From the NCBI RefSeq assembly GCF_013170705.1, contig NZ_CP033334.1:5123501-5187500 (forward strand): a stretch of DNA of 64,000 bases. Reading direction: 5' to 3'. Under the pieces are notes generated by a model. It saw only the letters and a program-made list of their open reading frames with translations, ran no database searches and was not told where the DNA came from. This document shows positions 47,401 through 56,275 of the stretch, piece by piece. Each line of letters begins with the position of its first letter. The first letter of the stretch is position 1. The DNA comes from Mesorhizobium loti (GTDB taxonomy: Bacteria; Pseudomonadota; Alphaproteobacteria; Rhizobiales; Rhizobiaceae). Position numbers and translations under genes: made by a program.

Positions 47401-50007
47401 CTGGTCGCCGCTCTTGGGCAGGATGGCGTTGACGACGTCGAAGGTCGGCGCCATGAACAGGCTGAGGATCAGCAGCGCCTGCCACTGTGCCGCCTGCGTG
47501 AACGGCAGCAGGGTCCAGCCGGCGATCGCCGCCATCACCCAGAAGATCGGCGTCAGCGAGCGGCGCAGATTGTCGACCATCTTCCAGCGCGACAGGGCCG
47601 GAACGCCGGAGCGCGGATCAAGGATATAGCCCAGAAGCTGCCAGTCGCCGCGTGCCCAGCGATGGTGACGCGAGGCGTCGACCGAGTATCGGGTCGGATA
47701 GTCCTCGACCAGTTCGACGTCGGTGACCAGCGCCGCGCGCGCCAGCGCGCCTTCGAGCAGATCGTGGCTGAGGATGGTGTTTTCCTCGATGCGGCCCTGC
47801 AGGGCCGCCTCGAAGGCATCGACGTGATAGAGGCCCTTGCCGGTGAAGGAGCCGTCACTGAACACGTCCTGATAAAGATCCGAGACGGCGAAGACGTAGG
47901 GATCAAGGCCGCGATTGGCCGAGAACACGCGCTGGAAGAACGAGGCCTCGTCGCCTGATGTCAGCGAAGCGGTGATGCGTGGCTGCAGGATCGTGTAGCC
48001 GGCGGTGACGACGCGCCTGGTGGCGTCGAAATGCGGGCGGTTGAGCGGATGACAGAGCTTGCCGACGAGGCTCGCCACTGCATCGCGCGTGGTACGCGTG
48101 TCGGCGTCCAGCGTCATCACATGGACGACTTTTTCCGGCAGCGGCACATCCAGCGGCAGGAAGGTGGTGTCGCTGTCGCCGCGCAGCAAAAGGTCGAGCT
48201 CATGCAGCTTGCCGCGCTTGCGCTCCCAGCCCATCCAGGCCCCTTGAGCAGCGTTGAAGAGCCGGCGGCGGTGCAGGATGTAGAAGCGCGGCGCGCCTTC
48301 CGAGGGATAGCGGGCGTTGAGACGGGCGATCTCGGCGCGGGCGTATTCGAGGATCTCGGTGTCGGCCGCATCGATCTCGATCTTGCTGTCGGGCCAGTCC
48401 GACAAAAGCGCGAAATGGATCTCATCCACCAGGTTGGCCAGGTAATGCACTTCGATGTTGCGGATGTTCTCCTCGACATCGTCACGCGAGCCGATCAGCG
48501 AAGGGACGACCACCAGCGTGCGCGCCTCGGGCGGCACGCCGTGCCTGTAGTCATAGCCGATCAGGCGTGTCGGCTTGAGGAACAGCGAGACCACGGTGTT
48601 GAAGAAGGCGAGCGCGCCCTCGCTCGCCGGCACGGCAAACAGCGCCAGCATCAGGACGATCGAGGTTACCGACAGGCCGAGATTGGCCAACGCATTGCCG
48701 GTGAGGACAAGAAGCAGGGCCGTCAGCGCGAAGACCGGCAGGACGATACCAAGCCATCCGGTCTTGGCGAAGGCCCGCTTGACTGTCTGGCTGATGGTCG
48801 GCCGATAGCCGATCGCCTTTTCCAATTCCAGACGGCGCGGACCGACGAGATAGAAGCCGACATCGGTGTGAGCGGATGCCGTTGGCGTGTCACCCTCTTC
48901 AATGCTCGAGCCGGTCTCGCCGGTGGCGTGGCCGGCCAGTTCGATCGCCTTTTCGGCGACGCGGTATTCCGACAGGTCGGAGCGGCGCGCCAGTTCCTCG
49001 ATCGCGGTCCGGTACTGGTCGCGCGAGAAGAAGTCGAGCGCGGCGAAATCGGTGCGTTCGCGCAACACGGTATCGATGCGGCTGACGCCCTCGAACCATA
49101 CTGTCCAGTCGACGTCGTTGATGAGGCGCAGGCCGCGGATGATGTTGCCGGTCGTCACATTGCCGCTGGACAGCGTGTGATGCTCGGAGATGATTATCTC
49201 CTCGGCATCGGAGCCGGTCTTTTCGAGCTCGCCTTCCAGCCATTCCAGGGCCTTGCCGGCATTCTGCGACCCGTCGCGCAGGCGATAGAGAAGCTGGGTG
49301 GCAAAGGTGGTGTCCTGCGCGTGGGCGCTGAAATTGGCCAGGATAGCCTGCCGGTCGGCGCTGTCGTCGGTCGCCAGCACCTTGTCGGCCACATCGTTGG
49401 CGATCTGCCGCATCTGGCGGGTGCGATTGACCCTGACCGCCAGACGGCGGAGATTCTCGATCAGCACGAAGCGCAGAAGCGATGGCAGTGCCCAGAGTTC
49501 ACCGATCTTCAGCGGCTCGACCGACTGAAAGCCTTGGACGATGGACTTGAACATGGTCGCGGAGACGGAACTGTCCGAATGCGCGACATAGGTCCAGGCC
49601 AGTGCCAGCGCACGCGGCACGGTGCCGCCATCAGGCAGCTTCAGCGTCGGCAGCTGGCGGTAGAAGCGGCGTGGCAGATCGCGCTTGACCTGGAAAATGG
49701 TCTCTTCGACGAGGTAATTGTTGTCGAGCAGCCATTGCGCGGCCGGGGTGATCGTTTCGCCCTTGGCTTGTGCCGCATTGGTCGAACGGTAGACTTCGAG
49801 GATCTTCTTGGCGCTGTCGCGGATACGCGCCTGGAAGTCGAACGGGATAAGCCCGAACAGGTCGGTGAGATCGCCTTTTGCCAGGCTTTCGCCGAGCAGC
49901 CGGAGCCGTTCCTCCGGCAGGAATGTCGACCTTATCGGCTCTTCCGTAATGGCCGGGAAGCTGGCGCTGGTCTTCTCGATCTGGGCTGGGTTCGTCTGAA
50001 TATTCAT
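41428..50007 (-). CDS. ndvB: Cyclic beta-1,2-glucan synthase NdvB
   Basis: A 2859-residue inner-membrane enzyme that primes itself and polymerises UDP-glucose into cyclic beta-1,2-glucan for osmoadaptation and host interaction. After an N-terminal region come two membrane helices (about 405-475) and a GT84 domain with DxD at TLDADTRTTRD (about 632) and the R-x-x-R-W-like motif HHRWARGDWQ (about 784). Further membrane helices lie at about 815-985. A glycoamylase-like domain follows (about 1010-1500, GHLFNWYDTTTLKPL near 1096), and GH94 phosphorylase-like repeats lie at the C terminus (DWNDGMNRVGEHGKGESVW near 2544). The length is typical. It is intact, with no frameshift. Confidence 0.98.
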   Translation of the reverse strand: MNIQTNPAQIEKTSASFPAITEEPIRSTFLPEERLRLLGESLAKGDLTDLFGLIPFDFQARIRDSAKKILEVYRSTNAAQAKGETITPAAQWLLDNNYLVEETIFQVKRDLPRRFYRQLPTLKLPDGGTVPRALALAWTYVAHSDSSVSATMFKSIVQGFQSVEPLKIGELWALPSLLRFVLIENLRRLAVRVNRTRQMRQIANDVADKVLATDDSADRQAILANFSAHAQDTTFATQLLYRLRDGSQNAGKALEWLEGELEKTGSDAEEIIISEHHTLSSGNVTTGNIIRGLRLINDVDWTVWFEGVSRIDTVLRERTDFAALDFFSRDQYRTAIEELARRSDLSEYRVAEKAIELAGHATGETGSSIEEGDTPTASAHTDVGFYLVGPRRLELEKAIGYRPTISQTVKRAFAKTGWLGIVLPVFALTALLLVLTGNALANLGLSVTSIVLMLALFAVPASEGALAFFNTVVSLFLKPTRLIGYDYRHGVPPEARTLVVVPSLIGSRDDVEENIRNIEVHYLANLVDEIHFALLSDWPDSKIEIDAADTEILEYARAEIARLNARYPSEGAPRFYILHRRRLFNAAQGAWMGWERKRGKLHELDLLLRGDSDTTFLPLDVPLPEKVVHVMTLDADTRTTRDAVASLVGKLCHPLNRPHFDATRRVVTAGYTILQPRITASLTSGDEASFFQRVFSANRGLDPYVFAVSDLYQDVFSDGSFTGKGLYHVDAFEAALQGRIEENTILSHDLLEGALARAALVTDVELVEDYPTRYSVDASRHHRWARGDWQLLGYILDPRSGVPALSRWKMVDNLRRSLTPIFWVMAAIAGWTLLPFTQAAQWQALLILSLFMAPTFDVVNAILPKSGDQTPRGHFSALARDVAFGTAMVALKIVLMAHNAWMMGDAIVRTLYRLFVSRQNLLEWRTASQAHKAGDNDVGSYYGMMYGAVIIGFVGLAIPVLADSTGAFVAFFFALFWIGSPAIASWISRSAETEDRLRISQADIHALRTVARRTWHYFESFVTAEHHNLPPDNFQESPAPVVAPRTSPTNVGVYLLSVVSARDFGWISLSDAITRIDATMTTIESMPRHRGHLFNWYDTTTLKPLYPLYISAVDSGNLAGHLVAVAAACAEWAEAPSVHLQGDFEGILDTVTILSESLDELPDDRRQLRPLRQRLADRLDGMRRAVETIKAQPEMASIRTINLAVLAGEIRKLATAIHTEAASAQSDVIVDWAARLEATCEAHVHDAHSDDNAVEALRAKLLTLRERTRRFAFEMEFAFLMRPERKLLSIGYRVEEHQLDESCYDLLASEARLTSLFAIAKGDLPTEHWFRLGRPIVEIGFQGALMSWSGSMFEYLMPPLVMKEPQGSILNQTSKLIIKRQMQYGRQKNVPWGISEAAYNARDRELTYQYTNFGVPGLGLKRGLGQNTVIAPYATILAAQFNPREAVQNLSRLREIGALGPHGYYDAVDFTPQRVPEGTNHAVVLNYYAHHSGMSIAAVADAIFEGRLRDRFHSDPVIESAELLLQERAPRDIPTATVRTEADERAKDETETESPDTRIVLDPLRALRSTNVMSNGRYSVMVTATGSGYSRWGDLSVTRWQPDPVEDRLGSYIFLRDVSTGDWWSATAEPKRAAEEKVQTLFSDDKASFVKSVGTLRSEVDCIVVSEGNGEGRRITLYNESTSDRHIEVTSFAELVLGSEASDNAHPAFSKMFVETEIAANNGAIFATRRKRETSEPDITLAHFVTDPSGPARDAEAETDRRAFIGRGRSIVDAAAFDPGARLGGHSGFTLDPIASLRRQVRVPANKKISLTFWTVVGANRAELDDAINRLDHQESFARQAMLAWTRSQVQTRHMGLSLTDAANVQKLARYLIYPDAFLRLPAESIASGLGKQSSLWPTSISGDFPIFLVRIGDVADLEIVAQALRFQEYMRTRGMMIDFVVVNEQASSYVQDLQRAVETLCENSRLRGKELGPRQHIFAVRRDLMEETTYKTLLAVARVVLHTRNGTIFDQIERAEAAALQARDALVPTGLTTPREIPAPVAHAFASQAVADVSADGTGLNQWNGFGGFDGDGRHYVVRLAGRRSTPQPWINVVSNASFGFHTSAEGAAFTWSRNSRDYQLTPWSNDPVSNRPGEGIYIYDQASGRAFSPLAAMVRDPSMTYEAWHGQGFSTFRSKRGPLSMDLTHVVDPIDPVKITRLRIQNSGSVPARLRVYAYAEWVLGGHRSRTAATIVPSRDSATGALLAQNPYGLDFSERVAFLAADAAVHSVTADRSEFLGRHGSSELPQAVLSGAALSGRVEAGDDPCAAIARDIEIPAGGDVTLLWLLGDADSAAQASALVQKHRGKDFDQRLADNEREWRGFLDTIQVETPDKGLDAMVNHWLPYQSLACRIRARSAFYQASGAFGFRDQLQDTLALLAHDPTLARDQILNAARRQFPEGDVQHWWLPRTGAGVRTMISDDVVWLAHATARYLSVTGDATILKEQLPFIDGQALGEGEHDAFFTPEISKKTVSLYDHCARALDLAIKRSSPAGLPLILGGDWNDGMNRVGEHGKGESVWLGWFLLKTLGDFATVAKAEGDSKREQAWAKHADALKRALESTAWDGEWYRRGSFDDGTPLGSRTSEECRIDSIAQSWSVLSGEGDPARSTTAMRQATSLLVDDKLKIVKLFTPPFSKTQKDPGYIKSYPPGVRENGGQYTHAATWFVIALAEMGQTDEAYRCFSMLNPVNHAIDEASTEHYRVEPYVVAADIYAGEDKGGRGGWTWYTGSAGWLYRAAVEGILGIERRGKQITFRPKLPSHWDGYHATLKMLGAEIKVHVIRDKKTKTISLEVDGSKTKSASFEPKAGSKTEIVVKIPA

Positions 50008-50294
50008 TGAAAATTCCGTAAGCGGGCACTCAGCGGCGTCACCGCCACGGCAATGGCCCTAAAACCGGTTCAAATGCAATTGGTTGCATAATCCCACTTG
50101 CCGAAAGTTTGTTTCCGCACCGCGACAGGGCGTCATCTCTCGGCAAAATTCCAAGACGAGCGCCCCTCTTCCCGTCGAGATCGATCGGCGGAGAGGATTC
50201 GGGCTTTTTCGTGATGCCGGCAAGAGCTTACGCTATATTTCGCCGGCAGCACGATCATGTTTGGAAACAGGCGGTAACCGTTGGCGCGAAGGCG

Positions 50295-50873
50295 TCAGGC
50301 CGCGATGGTTACGCGGACCACGAACAGCGTCGTATCCCGAGCAGGCTCGACCCTCAGCGCCGGGGCATCCGGCCCGAGCAGCAGCGTGTCGAGCGGCCCG
50401 AGGCGAATTGACCCGGCCTCGTGGAAGACGGCTTCGCCCTTGTGACACAGGATGAGGGTCGAACCGGCCTGGGTCGCGATTTCCACAGGCCGCGAAATCG
50501 CCAAGCGCTCGACCGAATGCAGTGTGCGGCCACGGCGGGTCATGACGTTGAGATCGGTGATCGGGCCTGCGATCAGCGCGGCGCTGGTCGGCTGGTCGGC
50601 TGGAAAGGAAAAAGGCTGGGAAGCCGGTGTCAGCCGCGCCGCCGGCCGGCCGGCGATATCAAGCACGATGCCCTCGCCCTCCAGCACCGACAGTGTGCGG
50701 TCGATGCCGGCAAAGGTGGAGAATGGCCCGCTGCCTTCGACGCGGGCCATCGACACGCGCCAGTCGAACTCATCGAGGCCCGCCCCGTCGGGCGAAACGG
50801 CGATCTCGGTTGTCGTGCCGCCGCCGTTCTTCCACGGCATGACGCGGTAGTCGGCGGCACGAAGAATGCGCAT
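50295..50873 (-). CDS. hutD: HutD family protein
   Basis: A 192-residue cupin-like protein of the HutD family, found in histidine-utilisation loci. It is thought to bind urocanate or formylglutamate and limit pathway flux. The conserved N-terminal WKNGGGTTTEIAVSPDGA (about 14-31), the segment FSTFAGIDRTLSVLEGEG and the C-terminal LGPLDTLLLGPDAP are visible. It starts 12 bases after the hutU stop and ends the leftward hut operon. Confidence 0.92.
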   Translation of the reverse strand: MRILRAADYRVMPWKNGGGTTTEIAVSPDGAGLDEFDWRVSMARVEGSGPFSTFAGIDRTLSVLEGEGIVLDIAGRPAARLTPASQPFSFPADQPTSAALIAGPITDLNVMTRRGRTLHSVERLAISRPVEIATQAGSTLILCHKGEAVFHEAGSIRLGPLDTLLLGPDAPALRVEPARDTTLFVVRVTIAA

Positions 50874-50885
50874 GATCTCAGCCTA

Positions 50886-52556
50886 TCACCCGAGGATGCC
50901 GGGCAAATTGAGCTGATGCTCCTTGGCGCACTCGATGGCGATGTCGTAGCCGGCATCGGCATGACGCATGACGCCGGTCGCCGGGTCGTTCCACAGCACG
51001 CGCTCCAGGCGCCTGGCGGCATCGGGCGTGCCGTCGGCGACGATGACCATGCCGGCATGCTGTGAAAAACCCATGCCGACGCCGCCGCCATGGTGCAATG
51101 ACACCCAGGTGGCGCCGGAAGCGGTGTTGAGCAGTGCGTTGAGCAGCGGCCAGTCGGATACGGCATCGGTGCCGTCCTTCATCGCTTCGGTCTCGCGGTT
51201 CGGCGAAGCAACCGAGCCGGAATCGAGGTGATCGCGACCGATGACGACTGGCGCCTTGAGTTCGCCCTTGGCAACCATCTCGTTGAAGGCGAGGCCGAGC
51301 CGGTGGCGGTCACCAAGACCGACCCAGCAGATGCGGGCCGGCAGGCCCTGGAAGGAAATGCGCTCGCGCGCCATGTCCAGCCAGTTGTGCAGATGGGTAT
51401 TGCCAGGCGTCAATTCGCGCACCTTGGCGTCGGTCTTGTAGATATCTTCCGGATCGCCCGAGAGTGCCGCCCAACGGAATGGGCCGATGCCGCGGCAGAA
51501 CAGCGGGCGGATATAGGCCGGCACGAAACCCGGGAATGCAAAGGCGTTCTCAAACCCTTCGTCCTTGGCGACCTGGCGGATATTGTTGCCGTAGTCCAGC
51601 GTCGGCACGCCGGCGTTCCAGAACGCCACCATCGCCTCGACATGCTCGCGCATGGAAGCCCGCGCCGCCTTCTCGACCGCCTTCGGGTCGCTGACGCGCT
51701 TCTCGCGCCACTCGGCCATCGTCCAGCCCTTGGGCAGATAGCCGTTGATCGGGTCGTGGGCCGAGGTCTGGTCGGTGACCATATCGGGGCGGATGCCGCG
51801 CCTGAACATTTCCGGCACGATCTCGGCGGCATTGCCGAGCAGCCCAACCGACTTCGCCTCGCCGGCCTTGGTCCAGCGCTCGATCATCTCCATCGCTTCA
51901 TCGAGCGTCTCGGCCTTCTCGTCGACGTAGCGAGTGCGCAGGCGGAAATCGATCGAGTCCGGATTGCATTCGATCGCCAGGCAGCAGGCGCCGGCCATGA
52001 CGGCGGCGAGCGGCTGGGCGCCGCCCATGCCGCCGAGGCCGCCCGTCAGGATCCATTTGCCCTTGAGATTGCCGCCATAATGCTGGCGGCCGGCCTCCAC
52101 GAAGGTCTCGTAGGTGCCCTGCACAATGCCCTGCGTGCCGATATAGATCCAGGAGCCGGCCGTCATCTGGCCGTACATCATCAGACCTTTCTTATCGAGC
52201 TCGTTGAATTTCTCCCAGGTCGCCCAGTGCGGGACGAGGTTCGAGTTGGCGATCAGCACGCGTGGCGCGTCGGCGTGGGTGCGGAACACGCCGACCGGCT
52301 TGCCGGATTGCACCAAAAGTGTCTCGTCCTCACCAAGCGTCTTCAGCGAGGCAACGATGCGGTCGAAATCATTCCAGGTGCGCGCCGCCCGGCCGATGCC
52401 GCCATAGACGACCAGCTCGTTGGGATTTTCAGCGACGTCGGGGTCAAGATTGTTCATCAGCATGCGCAGCGGCGCTTCGGTCGTCCAATACCTGGCGTTG
52501 AGCTTGTCGCCGCGCGGCGCCCGGACTTCACGGATGTTGTGGCGGGGATTGTTCAT
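50886..52556 (-). CDS. hutU: Urocanate hydratase
   Basis: The second enzyme of histidine degradation, converting urocanate to imidazolonepropionate with tightly bound NAD+. The 556-residue protein shows the NAD-binding segments [13 protein letters not shown] and [13 protein letters not shown] and the active-site region [17 protein letters not shown]. Two adjacent ATGs follow AAAGGGACA; the second (52556) has the better spacing. The frame is open upstream to 52682 but would run through hutG. It lies 32 bases after hutG. Confidence 0.97.
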   Translation of the reverse strand: MNNPRHNIREVRAPRGDKLNARYWTTEAPLRMLMNNLDPDVAENPNELVVYGGIGRAARTWNDFDRIVASLKTLGEDETLLVQSGKPVGVFRTHADAPRVLIANSNLVPHWATWEKFNELDKKGLMMYGQMTAGSWIYIGTQGIVQGTYETFVEAGRQHYGGNLKGKWILTGGLGGMGGAQPLAAVMAGACCLAIECNPDSIDFRLRTRYVDEKAETLDEAMEMIERWTKAGEAKSVGLLGNAAEIVPEMFRRGIRPDMVTDQTSAHDPINGYLPKGWTMAEWREKRVSDPKAVEKAARASMREHVEAMVAFWNAGVPTLDYGNNIRQVAKDEGFENAFAFPGFVPAYIRPLFCRGIGPFRWAALSGDPEDIYKTDAKVRELTPGNTHLHNWLDMARERISFQGLPARICWVGLGDRHRLGLAFNEMVAKGELKAPVVIGRDHLDSGSVASPNRETEAMKDGTDAVSDWPLLNALLNTASGATWVSLHHGGGVGMGFSQHAGMVIVADGTPDAARRLERVLWNDPATGVMRHADAGYDIAIECAKEHQLNLPGILG

Positions 52557-52588
52557 CATTGTCCCTTTCAAGCAAGACGGGCGGCGCG

Positions 52589-53407
52589 TCAGCGCCTTGC
52601 CCAGTCGATCGCGGTTTCGAGGATGGTCTTCAGCGTCGCGCGGATCGGCGCCGCAAACTCGGCATCGTAGGGTACCGGCCAATTGTCCGGCGTTCCTTTT
52701 TCTTCCGGCTCGCGCATGTAGCCACGGTTTGAGAGTTCCATCTGCAAGGCGTGGACACCCTGTTGCGGTTGGCCGAAGTGGCGTGTGATCCAGCCGCCCT
52801 TGAAGCGCCCGTTGACGACAGAGGTTTCGCCGGTTTCGGCCATGATCTGGCTGACCGTTGCCTGCAGGTTCGGGTCGGCGCTCTTGCCGTCATTGGTGCC
52901 GAGGTTGAACACCGGCAGCGTGCCTTCGAACAGGCGCGGCAGCACCGAACGGATCGAGTGGCAATCGTAGAGGACGATCTTGTCGTGAAGGCCACGCAGC
53001 CGGTGGATCTCTGCCTGCAAGGCGGCATGATAAGGCACAAAGAACTTTTCGCGACGCTCGTCGACCTCCGACGGTCCCGGCTCTTCGCCCTCGCGGTAGA
53101 GCGGATCGCCATCAAAGGTTTCGGTCGGGCACAGACCGGTGGTGGCCTGGCCGGGATAGAGCGAAGCACCCGAAGGATCGCGGTTGACGTCGATGACGGT
53201 GCGCGAGATCGCGGTGTGGACGACGGTGGCGCCGAGGCTGCCGGCGAAGTCATAGAGATTGTCGATCCACCAGTCGCAGTCGCGGCGGCCGAGCCAGGGC
53301 GACACCAGCCGGTTTTCGAGGCCGGCAAGGTCGATGCCGGTGTGCGGGATCGACACCAGCAGGGGTGCTGTGCCTTGGCTGACGGTGAGCCAGGGTGTGG
53401 CGGCCAT
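52589..53407 (-). CDS. hutG: N-formylglutamate deformylase
   Basis: It hydrolyses N-formylglutamate to glutamate and formate, the last step of the five-enzyme histidine pathway. The 272-residue protein has the zinc/FGase motifs VSIPHTGID (about 19-27), [25 protein letters not shown] and [13 protein letters not shown]. Its ATG overlaps the hutH stop by one base (TGATG), and GGGAGCGGCGTG provides a ribosome site, so I chose it over the GTG one codon upstream. The companion hutF at 56276 supplies its substrate. Confidence 0.94.
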   Translation of the reverse strand: MAATPWLTVSQGTAPLLVSIPHTGIDLAGLENRLVSPWLGRRDCDWWIDNLYDFAGSLGATVVHTAISRTVIDVNRDPSGASLYPGQATTGLCPTETFDGDPLYREGEEPGPSEVDERREKFFVPYHAALQAEIHRLRGLHDKIVLYDCHSIRSVLPRLFEGTLPVFNLGTNDGKSADPNLQATVSQIMAETGETSVVNGRFKGGWITRHFGQPQQGVHALQMELSNRGYMREPEEKGTPDNWPVPYDAEFAAPIRATLKTILETAIDWARR

Positions 53408-54948
53408 CACGCCGCTCCCGCAATCGAGGGCAGCGCCACCGCGCCGGCAGCCTTGACCGTCGCGCCACTGCGCACCATGGCGATTGCCTTCTCCATGTCA
53501 GGGTGGAAATGCCGGTCATTGTCGAGATGCGGCACTTCGGCCCGGACCAGTTTGCGCACCGCTTCGAGCGCGGCGCTCGACGCCAGTGGCGCATGGAAAT
53601 CGCAGCCCTGCGCGGCGGCCAGCAACTCGATGCCGATCACCGCCGTCGCATTCTCGACCATGCCGATCAGACGGCGCGCGCCGTGCGCGGCCATCGAGAC
53701 ATGGTCTTCCTGGTTGGCCGAGGTCGGGATCGAATCGACGCTGGCCGGATAGGCCTTCTGCTTGTTTTCCGAGACAAGCGCCGCCGCCGTCACCTGCGGG
53801 ATCATGAAGCCGGAGTTGAGGCCGGGCTTCGGTGTCAGGAAGGCGGGCATGCCGGACAGTGCCGGGTCAACCAGCATGGCGATACGGCGTTCCGACAGCG
53901 AGCCGATCTCGCAAACGGCAAGCGCGATCATGTCGGCGGCAAAGGCCACCGGCTCGGCGTGGAAATTGCCGCCGGAGAGCGCGGTATCGTCCTCGGCGAA
54001 GATCAGCGGATTGTCGGTGACGCCATTGGCCTCGGTTTCGAGCGTATCGGCGGCCTTGCGCAGCACGTCGAGCGCGGCACCCATCACCTGCGGCTGGCAG
54101 CGCAGGCAATAGGGATCCTGCACGCGCTCGTCGCCGAGACGGTGCGACTCGCGGATGGCACTGCCGGCCATCAGGTTGCGCAGCGCATCCGCCGTCTCGA
54201 TCTGGCCACGGTGCTTTCTCAGGAGATGAATGCGCGGATCGAACGGCGCGTCGGACCCCTTGGCGGCATCGGTCGACAGCGCGCCGGCGACCAGCGCCGA
54301 CTGATAGAGCACTTCGGCCTCGAACAGAGCGGCCAGCGCATAGGCGGTCGAGAACTGCGTGCCGTTGAGCAGCGCCAAACCTTCCTTGGCGCCAAGCGTC
54401 ACCGGCTCGAGGCAGTGCGAGACGAAGGCGACCTTGGCCGGGAAGCGGCCATGCGGGGTAAAGCATTCGCCGACACCGATCATCACCGCCGTCATGTGCG
54501 ACAGCGGCGCGAGGTCGCCGGAAGCGCCGACGGAGCCTTGCGCCGGCACCACGGGGATGACGTCGTTGGCGAGCATCGCTTCCAGCAACTCGATGGTTTC
54601 GGAGCGCACACCGGACGCTCCCTGCGCCAGGCTGGCAAGTTTCAGCGCCATCATCAGCCGGGCAACGGCAACCGGCATCGGTTCGCCGACGCCGGCGGCA
54701 TGCGACAGCACGATGTTGCGCTGCAAGGTCTCGAGATCGCCGGCTGGGATACGCACGCTGGCCAATTTGCCGAACCCGGTGTTGATGCCATAGACCGGCT
54801 CGCCCTTGGCAACGATCCTGGCGACAGCCTCGGCGCTCGCCTTGATCTTTGGGCGGCACGCATCGTCCAGCCGCAATGCGGCGCCACGGTAGATGGCGCG
54901 CCAGTCGGCCAGCGTCGCATTGCCGGGCTTCAAGGTCAGTTCGGTCAT
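53407..54948 (-). CDS. hutH: Histidine ammonia-lyase
   Basis: The first step of histidine catabolism, releasing ammonia to form urocanate. The 513-residue protein carries the Ala-Ser-Gly triad that forms the MIO prosthetic group ([15 protein letters not shown], about residue 142), the conserved [11 protein letters not shown] near 55, and [14 protein letters not shown] near 415. GGAGAGGACA precedes the ATG at 54948; the frame to 55122 only overlaps hutI. hutI ends in an ATGA overlap with this start. Confidence 0.98.
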   Translation of the reverse strand: MTELTLKPGNATLADWRAIYRGAALRLDDACRPKIKASAEAVARIVAKGEPVYGINTGFGKLASVRIPAGDLETLQRNIVLSHAAGVGEPMPVAVARLMMALKLASLAQGASGVRSETIELLEAMLANDVIPVVPAQGSVGASGDLAPLSHMTAVMIGVGECFTPHGRFPAKVAFVSHCLEPVTLGAKEGLALLNGTQFSTAYALAALFEAEVLYQSALVAGALSTDAAKGSDAPFDPRIHLLRKHRGQIETADALRNLMAGSAIRESHRLGDERVQDPYCLRCQPQVMGAALDVLRKAADTLETEANGVTDNPLIFAEDDTALSGGNFHAEPVAFAADMIALAVCEIGSLSERRIAMLVDPALSGMPAFLTPKPGLNSGFMIPQVTAAALVSENKQKAYPASVDSIPTSANQEDHVSMAAHGARRLIGMVENATAVIGIELLAAAQGCDFHAPLASSAALEAVRKLVRAEVPHLDNDRHFHPDMEKAIAMVRSGATVKAAGAVALPSIAGAA

Positions 54949-56180
54949 TGTCCTCTCCAGATGCGGGCATGAAGCGGGTTGAAGCCCATGCGGTAAACGA
55001 GTTCGGCGGGGCGCTCGATGTCCCAGATCGCCAGGTCGGCGGATTTTCCCGCTTCCAGCGTGCCGGTTTCTCCCAACAGGCCTAGTGCGCGGGCGGCCTC
55101 GCGGGTAACGCCCGCCAGACATTCATCGACCGTCAATGCAAACAGGGTCGCCGCCATGTTCATGGTCAAAAGCAGCGATGTCAGCGGCGAGGTGCCGGGA
55201 TTGTTGTCGGTAGCGACAGCCATCCTGACACCGTGCTGGCGGAACAGGCCGATCGGCGGCTTCTTCGTCTCGCGAATGAAGTAATAGGCGCCCGGCAGGA
55301 TCGTGGCCACGGTCCCTGATTTGGCCATCGCCACGGCACCGGCCTCATCGGTGTATTCGAGATGATCGGCCGACAGTGCGCCATAGCGCGCGGCGAGTTC
55401 GGCGCCATGCAGGTTGGACAGTTGGTCGGCATGGAGTTTTACGGGAAGACCGGCTGCCTTTGCCGCATCGAATACGCGTGCCATCTGTTCCGGCGAGAAC
55501 GCTATGCCTTCACAAAAACCGTCAACCGCGTCAGCCAGGCCTTCGGCGGCAACCGCCGGTACGATGGTTCCGGCAACAAGGTCGATAAAGGCGTCCTTGT
55601 CGCCCTTGGCTTCGGGCGGCAGCGCATGGGCGGCCAGACAAGTCGTGCGGATCGTCACAGCCCGTTCGCCACCCAGCCGGCGGGCGGCGCGCAGCGACTT
55701 CTTCTCATTGTCGACATCGAGCCCGTAGCCCGATTTGACCTCGACCGACGTGACCCCCTCGGCCATCAGCGCGTCGAGGCGGGGCAGCGTCTGGGCAACC
55801 AGTTCGTCCTCGCTGGCGGCGCGCAAGGACTTGACCGAGGACACGATGCCGCCGCCGGCCCTGGCGACTTCCTCATAGGTGGCGCCAGCCAGCCGCATCT
55901 CGAATTCGTTGGCGCGATTGCCGGCATGGACCAGATGGGTGTGGCAGTCGATCAGGCCGGGCGTGATCCAGCGGCCCTCGCAATCGACCGTTTCGCCCCG
56001 GGCAAGCGCCGAGGGCATCTCGGATTCCGGCCCGGCATAGACAATGCGGCCGTCTCGCGCGGCGACGGCGCCATGCTCCACGATACCGAGACCGGCGGAA
56101 CTTTCGGCCAAGGTCGCCAGACGCGCATTGCGCCACAGACGAAGATCCCCTGCCCGGCTTTTGCTCTCTGCAGCCATCAT
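54945..56180 (-). CDS. hutI: Imidazolonepropionase
   Basis: It opens the imidazolone ring to formiminoglutamate, the third step of the pathway. The 411-residue amidohydrolase has the metal pair in [12 protein letters not shown] (about 78-89), the central [12 protein letters not shown] in [13 protein letters not shown] in KLHADQLS and D in [11 protein letters not shown]. It is first in the leftward hut operon (hutI-hutH-hutG-hutU-hutD), behind a palindromic operator. Two adjacent start codons (56180 and 56177) are possible. Confidence 0.97.
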   Translation of the reverse strand: MMAAESKSRAGDLRLWRNARLATLAESSAGLGIVEHGAVAARDGRIVYAGPESEMPSALARGETVDCEGRWITPGLIDCHTHLVHAGNRANEFEMRLAGATYEEVARAGGGIVSSVKSLRAASEDELVAQTLPRLDALMAEGVTSVEVKSGYGLDVDNEKKSLRAARRLGGERAVTIRTTCLAAHALPPEAKGDKDAFIDLVAGTIVPAVAAEGLADAVDGFCEGIAFSPEQMARVFDAAKAAGLPVKLHADQLSNLHGAELAARYGALSADHLEYTDEAGAVAMAKSGTVATILPGAYYFIRETKKPPIGLFRQHGVRMAVATDNNPGTSPLTSLLLTMNMAATLFALTVDECLAGVTREAARALGLLGETGTLEAGKSADLAIWDIERPAELVYRMGFNPLHARIWRGQ

Positions 56181-56205
56181 CTTTTCCGTTTCAATCGGTG
56201 GCGAT

Positions 56206-56219
56206 TATGTATATACATA
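56206..56219. promoter_or_regulatory. HutC operator between hutI and hutF
   Basis: TATGTATATACATA is a perfect 14-bp palindrome containing TGTATATACA, the core known for HutC-type GntR repressors. It lies 26 bases before hutI and 57 before hutF, so one site could control both directions. Urocanate is the usual inducer. Confidence 0.8.
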
Positions 56220-56275
56220 TTGAAACGCACTGCAAGTGGCATCATCGCACGAGAGACGGGAAAGCGGAGAGAAAA

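Noticed and set aside
48031..50010. Rightward 659-codon frame opposite the ndvB 5' part
   Set aside because: Antisense to the N-terminal region and GT84 domain of ndvB; no independent evidence.
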